This document shows positions 5,631 through 9,506 of a stretch of DNA of 9,506 bases, piece after piece. This DNA is from SbD1 sp049300095 (lineage in GTDB: Bacteria; Desulfobacterota; Syntrophobacteria; Syntrophobacterales; Syntrophobacteraceae). Within the stretch, counting starts at the first letter, position 1; the number at the start of each line of letters is the position of its first letter. The notes beneath the pieces were generated by a model. It searched no databases, was not told the origin of the DNA, and saw only the letters and a program-made list of their open reading frames with translations. Location: contig JBAQYM010000172.1 in assembly GCA_049300095.1 (NCBI GenBank), positions 1 through 9,506 of the forward strand, given 5' to 3'. The translations under genes and the position numbers were made by a program.

Positions 5631-7370
5631 TCAGGCTTGCGCGCCGAGTTCCGCTTCGAGTTTTTGCATGCTGGCGCGGGCGAAGTCGATGTCCGGGTCG
5701 ATTTCGAGGGCGATCCGGTACAGCCGCACGGCTTCTTCCTTGTGCCCGAGTTCCCGCAGGTTCGACCCGATGTTGGCGTAGTCGATCGCCGAGCCCGGGT
5801 CGAGTTCGATGGCCCTCTCGAAGGCATGGATGGATTCGTCGTGTTTTTTTAGCTTAAAGTAGCAGAAGCCGCGAAGGTTGAAGATTTCCTTGAGTTCCGG
5901 ATTGGCTTCCTCGGCCAGTCTCAGGGCTTCGAGCGCCTCCTCGTACTGTCCGAGTTCTTTGTGGCACGAGGCGATATGCACGTGGATGCTGCCGATCTCC
6001 CTGGGTTCGGGAGACTGTTCGAGGGCGCGCTTTAACAGGGGCAGGGCCTCCTCCGGGCGACCTTCGAGCTCCAGGCTGTGCGCGAGAAAGAAGCTGAGAT
6101 CGTAGCGCGGCCCGAAAATCGAGACGAGCCGTTCCATCTGCGGGACTATCCGGTCGCGTGGGAGCCCGCGGAGCATCGTGCGCGCCGCGTGCTGCGGGAA
6201 ATCCGTGTTTCGCGTATGGTCGAGAAAATGCGCTCCGGGAATGATCGTGTAAACCGCCGGTACGCCCAGGTCGGGATGTACGATGTTTACGACCAGTATT
6301 TCCATGCCGATTCGGGCGAGCGCCGCCACGCACCGCTCGATTTCCACCCGCATGTTGTTGTCGTCGAGGTTGGGAAGGCTTTGGAGCGGCGCCTTATGCC
6401 CGTCTTCCATCAGGTAGGCCGCCTCTTCGAGGGTTGCGTACTTGGGGAGGGTCGGCCGGTAAGAGGTGCGGCTCTCGAAATCGCCCGCCAACTGCGCTAT
6501 TTCGGTCAGTGCCCGGCACAGCGACTTTTCCGGGTTCGAGGTGGTCCCGGCCGTAAAGACGATCTCGCTTTTTTCGGGAAAAGTTGACGGATCGTATGCG
6601 AGCGCGCCCACCGTGGGGATCCCGGTATCCAGGGAAAAATCGCGCATAAAGAGCCGGATTCCCTTGTCACGGAACTTTTTTACGAGTTCTATCGAGGCCG
6701 GGTCGCGAAGCGATTCGGGGTCGATTTCGGGGGTGACCAGGCAGTCGTTGCTGATTATCGACCCGACATGGCGCTCGACAACTTCGCAAAGGCCCTGGAG
6801 GATGGCTTCCTCGATCGTGTTGCCGGCGGCGGGTCCGTTGTACTCGTTAATCTGGTAGAACCAGTCGATAGGCGCCCACTGGTCCTTTCCGAGGGTCAGG
6901 TTGCGGGCTTTCACCCACCGCATCGGAAAATCCTCGAGAAAAGCCTCGCACAGCTCATCCGGGGTTTCGACGTCGTAGATCGATTTTTTGAGGTCCCGCG
7001 CCGACACGGCAAAATCGTCGAGTTCGCCGTACTTGTATGTCGGGAACGGATACTGGTGGATGAAATAAAAAAAGCTGAAACGCTCCATCAACTCCATGAG
7101 GGCGCTCGCCTCGGACTGCTCCGGGGTCGCCCCCTTGCCCATCTGCTTCTTCGTGCCGGTAAACCGGGTCGCGTCCTCGCCGCAAAGGCTTATAAAAACA
7201 GGGATATCGAGGCGGCCGGTGTCGATGCGCATCGTCTTGGCGAGCACGTTCATTTTGGATTTGTCGAGGACCTCGCGCACCCAGGCAATCGTGCGCTCGG
7301 GGGCCCGCGTCTTGTCCTGGTCGTGGCTGAACGTTTTGAGGCTGTCTTTGATCGCGATGTTTGACTTCAT
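5631..7370 (-). CDS. YcaO-domain protein with C-terminal TPR repeats
   Basis: This 579-residue protein has a YcaO ATP-grasping domain in about the first 400 residues. Visible nucleotide/Mg-binding motifs are S89xxxExxER97 (SALMELMER), Q192GLCEVVER200 and R286ALTEIAQ293. Residues about 423-579 hold four TPR units, for example RGFCYFKLKKHDESIHAFERA and AVRLYRIALEIDPD. YcaO enzymes activate an amide backbone with ATP; known roles are azoline formation in RiPPs, thioamidation with TfuA, and in E. coli (also YcaO with a helical tail) involvement in ribosomal protein S12 beta-methylthiolation. No E1-like, TfuA or RimO gene and no precursor peptide is in the window, so the substrate is unknown; TPRs suggest protein binding. 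The start is supported by GGGAG seven bases before the ATG. It lies between RNase D and SCO-FGE on the same strand. Confidence 0.9.
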   Translation of the reverse strand: MKSNIAIKDSLKTFSHDQDKTRAPERTIAWVREVLDKSKMNVLAKTMRIDTGRLDIPVFISLCGEDATRFTGTKKQMGKGATPEQSEASALMELMERFSFFYFIHQYPFPTYKYGELDDFAVSARDLKKSIYDVETPDELCEAFLEDFPMRWVKARNLTLGKDQWAPIDWFYQINEYNGPAAGNTIEEAILQGLCEVVERHVGSIISNDCLVTPEIDPESLRDPASIELVKKFRDKGIRLFMRDFSLDTGIPTVGALAYDPSTFPEKSEIVFTAGTTSNPEKSLCRALTEIAQLAGDFESRTSYRPTLPKYATLEEAAYLMEDGHKAPLQSLPNLDDNNMRVEIERCVAALARIGMEILVVNIVHPDLGVPAVYTIIPGAHFLDHTRNTDFPQHAARTMLRGLPRDRIVPQMERLVSIFGPRYDLSFFLAHSLELEGRPEEALPLLKRALEQSPEPREIGSIHVHIASCHKELGQYEEALEALRLAEEANPELKEIFNLRGFCYFKLKKHDESIHAFERAIELDPGSAIDYANIGSNLRELGHKEEAVRLYRIALEIDPDIDFARASMQKLEAELGAQA

Positions 7371-7509
7371 GATATTTCTCCCGGGGGACGGAAAAAGTGT
7401 TTTCGGCGTGTATTAGCCGGAAAGCTCGATTGCGAGGGACAGCGGGGTTGGCGCGGCGATTTCTCTAGATTCCGAGGCGAGGCTTTCCCGGCTTGAAGCG
7501 GCGGCGGCC

Positions 7510-8424
7510 TTACCGGGCCCTCATGTCCTCTCCGTTTTCATCGTGTTTGCGGATCAGTTCGAGGAGCGGATATGCGGCGCGCGAGTTGCTGTAGGTGCGG
7601 GGGATTCCCTTTATTTTCGTGAAATCGTGGATTGTTTTGGGCCGCTGGTGGGCGAGCCGCACCAGTGTTTCGTTGGTAAGAATCCGGAAGGGCGCGCGGT
7701 CGCGGCGGCGCGCTTCGTTTTCCCGGAACAGATAGAGCGCCTGGAGCACGCGCTTGCCGGCCACATCGAGCGATTGGGCGCCGCAGATGTGGAGAAAATC
7801 TCCCGGACGGAAGGGCTTTACCTGGAACTGCTGCTGGCACGCCTTGTCGAAGGCTTCCCGCGCGGCCTCCCAGAGCTGATTTTTTTCGAGTTCGGCGGCC
7901 AGAAGATGCCTCAGCGGTATGAGAAAATGCGTGTCGTAGCGCGCGTATTCGAGCTGTTCGCTACGCAGGGGGCGTCTTCCCCAGTCGTGGCGCTGCCATT
8001 TCTTGTCAAGGCTGATCCCGAAATGCTCGAAGAGGATTGTTGCAAGCCCGAGGTGCTTATATCCGAGGATTTTGGCGGCGATCGCCGTATCGAATATGTT
8101 TTGGACATCGAATTTGAAATCGCGTCTCAGGCCGGCGATGTCGTTTGGCGCGGCGTGAAAGATTTTCTCGATTTCAGGGTTGGCGAAGATGTCCCCGAGG
8201 GCGTCGATGTTTCCCAGGGCAATCGGGTCGATAACATAATCTTCGTCGTCGGTGGATACCTGCAGGAGACAGATGCGGTTATAATATGCATAGAAGCTGT
8301 TGGATTCCGTATCCACGGATATGTGGGCGGTCTTGTCAAGCTGTGTTATGAGCGAAGAGAGTTCGATTTGATTTTCGACTACGATCACTGGCATCATATC
8401 CATAATGAGCTTTTCCTGTGCCAT
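7510..8424 (-). CDS. rnd: Ribonuclease D (DEDDy 3'-5' exonuclease with HRDC)
   Basis: This 304-residue protein has the three exonuclease motifs: Exo I with D38 and E40 in SVDTESNSF, Exo II HAAPND95IAGLRRDF, and Exo III Y160ARYD164, the DEDDy signature. One HRDC domain spans about residues 220-292 (LYLFRENEARRRDRAPFRIL ... IKGIP). RNase D trims tRNA and small-RNA 3' ends in the cytoplasm. It is shorter than E. coli Rnd (about 375 residues), which has a second HRDC-like domain. The first ATG at 8424 directly abuts AGGAG, which is too close for normal initiation. An internal ATG at 8403 (MDMMPVIVV) has AGGA ten bases upstream and may be the true start. It is divergent from the Smr gene with 40 bp between starts, and 139 bp upstream of YcaO-TPR. 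Confidence 0.92.
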   Translation of the reverse strand: MAQEKLIMDMMPVIVVENQIELSSLITQLDKTAHISVDTESNSFYAYYNRICLLQVSTDDEDYVIDPIALGNIDALGDIFANPEIEKIFHAAPNDIAGLRRDFKFDVQNIFDTAIAAKILGYKHLGLATILFEHFGISLDKKWQRHDWGRRPLRSEQLEYARYDTHFLIPLRHLLAAELEKNQLWEAAREAFDKACQQQFQVKPFRPGDFLHICGAQSLDVAGKRVLQALYLFRENEARRRDRAPFRILTNETLVRLAHQRPKTIHDFTKIKGIPRTYSNSRAAYPLLELIRKHDENGEDMRAR

Positions 8425-8464
8425 CTCCTATGCTATGTCCCGGTGATGGAGAGCGAGTCCGCAA

Positions 8465-9229
8465 ATGAACAAACGCAAAGGAAAAACCAGCAATTCCGCG
8501 CGCCGTTCATCCCGCCCTTTATCAGGTTTCTATACCCCCTTTAAGGATTTAGATCAACACCTTGCACCAAATTTTTCCAATGATCCCGATTATAGCGATA
8601 AGCCCTCCCCCGAATTGGAAAAAATCAACGAAATCGCGAAAGGCGACGCGGCGGAAAACGACGAGCTACTGTTTGCGCGGGCCATGGCGGAGGTAAACCC
8701 TCTGCCCGCAAAAGCACAAGCGAGGGTCCCGCTCCGTCCCCCCGATAGAGACCCTCCGCGCTTTCTTGCCCTCGAAGAACTGGAAGCCTATACCCAACTG
8801 GTGGACCTTGTCGCCGGCGAAGGGCCGTTCGAACTCTCGTATTCGGACGAATATATCGACGGCGCGGTCCTGGGCATCTCGCCTGAAGTGCTCAAAAAAC
8901 TTCGCGGCGGCTACTTCAGCTACCGGGAGCACCTGGACCTGCACGGGCTGAACCGGCAGCAGGCAAGGGCGGAAACGACGGAATTCATCATGAGGAGTTT
9001 TGCCGCGCGCAGGCGGTGCGTGCTGATAATACCGGGACGCGGGCTCAATTCCAGGGACAAGGAACCCGTGCTCAAAAACAGCCTGGTGGCATGGCTGACG
9101 CGCGCGCCGCTAAAAAGGGTGGTCCTCGCCTTTGCGTCCGCGCGGTCCTACGACGGCGGCTGGGGAGCATTCTACGTTCTTTTGCGCAAGAACGAAGGCA
9201 AAGCGCCGGTGGTGAGCCCGGCACGGTGA
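8465..9229 (+). CDS. Smr-domain protein (MutS2 C-terminal type nuclease fold)
   Basis: This 254-residue protein has a basic, Ser-rich N-terminal tail (1-20), a charged low-complexity region to about 100, then a C-terminal Smr domain at about 155-243. The domain shows LDLHG (157-161) with following helix (LNRQQARAET), the strand VLIIPGRGLNSR (186-197), and the closing segment AFASARSYDGGWGAFYVLLRK. The GRG loop and LDLHG are the conserved Smr positions; P190 stands where His or Thr is often seen. Stand-alone Smr proteins of this layout (E. coli SmrA/SmrB-like) include RNA endonucleases, SmrB cleaving mRNA at collided ribosomes; which role applies here is unknown. The start is weakly supported by a GGAGAGCGAG purine run 8-17 bases upstream. 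It is divergent from RNase D, so the 40-bp gap must hold or overlap promoters for both. Confidence 0.88.
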   Translation: MNKRKGKTSNSARRSSRPLSGFYTPFKDLDQHLAPNFSNDPDYSDKPSPELEKINEIAKGDAAENDELLFARAMAEVNPLPAKAQARVPLRPPDRDPPRFLALEELEAYTQLVDLVAGEGPFELSYSDEYIDGAVLGISPEVLKKLRGGYFSYREHLDLHGLNRQQARAETTEFIMRSFAARRRCVLIIPGRGLNSRDKEPVLKNSLVAWLTRAPLKRVVLAFASARSYDGGWGAFYVLLRKNEGKAPVVSPAR

Positions 9230-9275
9230 GACGGAGGTCGGGGGTTTCAGGCTTTCGCCCCGGCGGAAAGGTACG

Positions 9276-9350
9276 AGGGGCAGGCTTTCCAGCCCGCCGT
9301 CCGGTGAAGGCCTCGTGTGCTCCAGCGGCAGGCTCGAGAGTCTGCCCCAC
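9276..9350. repeat. Inverted ggggcaggct palindromic element
   Basis: gaggggcaggct (9276-9287) pairs with agtctgccccac (9339-9350), allowing G-T pairs. Inside, 9327-9346 (ggcaggctcgagagtctgcc) folds as an 8-9-bp hairpin. It is a third REP-like palindrome family in this window and begins 47 bp after the Smr stop. Nothing genic is seen in 9230-9506. Confidence 0.55.
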
Positions 9351-9369
9351 GACCGTGGCAGCCGGATGA

Positions 9370-9434
9370 GCTTTAAACAAACGGTATTGCGTTTAGCCCG
9401 CCGTGCAAGACTATGCCTCAAATCAACGGCATTG
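9370..9434 (-). repeat. Two copies of the CAATRCYGTT motif
   Basis: On the minus strand 9416-9434 (caatgccgttgatttgagg) and 9370-9389 (caataccgtttgtttaaagc) are same-orientation degenerate copies of the motif forming the outer arms of the element at 1-146. They are separated by 26 bp. Confidence 0.5.
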
Positions 9435-9472
9435 GGGGAGAATTGGAGGAGGGTATTCGTTCCGCATACGTT

Positions 9473-9494
9473 GTGGGAGCGGCTTGCAGCCGCG
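9473..9494. repeat. REP-like hairpin at window edge
   Basis: gtgggagcggcttgcagccg leads a perfect hairpin GCGGCT-TGC-AGCCGC (9479-9493). The gtgg head followed by a GC-rich palindrome resembles RAYT-associated REP sequences such as those of Pseudomonas. The element may be cut by the window end. Confidence 0.45.
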
Positions 9495-9506
9495 ATGGAA
9501 CTGTGC

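Noticed and set aside
4388..5857. 489-codon plus-strand open frame
   Set aside because: It lies antisense to SCO-FGE and the YcaO TPR end, is Arg-rich, has no recognisable domain and no ribosome binding site; it is a by-product of GC-rich codon use in the real genes.
7543..8544. 333-codon plus-strand open frame
   Set aside because: It mirrors the RNase D gene, whose exonuclease and HRDC motifs are unmistakable, and runs into the Smr gene in another frame.

Overview
The window reads as a GC-rich Gram-negative chromosome segment carrying ordinary cellular genes, separated by gene-poor stretches packed with small palindromic repeats. Several traits point to a Desulfobacterota/'Deltaproteobacteria'-like or related uncultivated lineage: a YdgA-like DUF945 protein, a YcaO kinase-fold protein with a C-terminal TPR tail, RNase D with HRDC, SCO and FGE-sulfatase domains, and a 50-residue DUF3789-like membrane peptide. 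The taxonomic guess is an inference from domain types and repeat style, not from a marker gene. No tRNA, rRNA, CRISPR array, transposase or phage gene was seen.

Layout: 1-487 is intergenic and holds a nested inverted repeat, a triple ctccgcg tract and a stem-loop leader. 488-1939 (+) is a DUF945/YdgA-like exported protein. 2102-2254 (-) is a small membrane peptide with a strong ribosome binding site. 2255-3022 is non-coding, with degenerate tandem repeats, a perfect 14-bp hairpin and a paired GC-rich REP-like element. 3023-3355 (-) is a short GNAT-like protein. 3356-3856 is non-coding and has two more paired palindromic elements of different families. 3857-8424 is a run of minus-strand genes, in transcription order: RNase D, YcaO-TPR, then a signal-peptide ORF followed in the same frame by a SCO1-like/FGE-sulfatase fusion. 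8465-9229 (+) is a Smr-domain protein divergent from RNase D. 9230-9506 is again repeat-rich non-coding DNA.

The most unusual locus is 3857-5569. A 33-codon signal-peptide ORF with a good ribosome binding site ends in TGA. Four codons later, in the same frame, begins a 533-codon ORF encoding a SCO-like thioredoxin-fold domain, a short repeat linker and an FGE-sulfatase domain. The downstream ATG has no visible ribosome binding site, and a 7-bp GC-rich hairpin follows the TGA. Possible explanations are UGA recoding (selenocysteine or readthrough), a recent nonsense mutation, or a sequence error. The SCO domain keeps CxxxCP but appears to have lost the copper-ligand His, and the FGE domain lacks the catalytic cysteines of sulfatase activators. 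The gene lies 61 bp downstream of YcaO-TPR, which suggests a shared transcript, but no RiPP precursor or known YcaO partner (TfuA, E1-like protein) is present.

A second theme is repeats. At least three different REP/BIME-like paired palindromes occur, and a degenerate motif (about CAATRCYGTTNNYTTRAGC) occurs five times, at both edges of the window.
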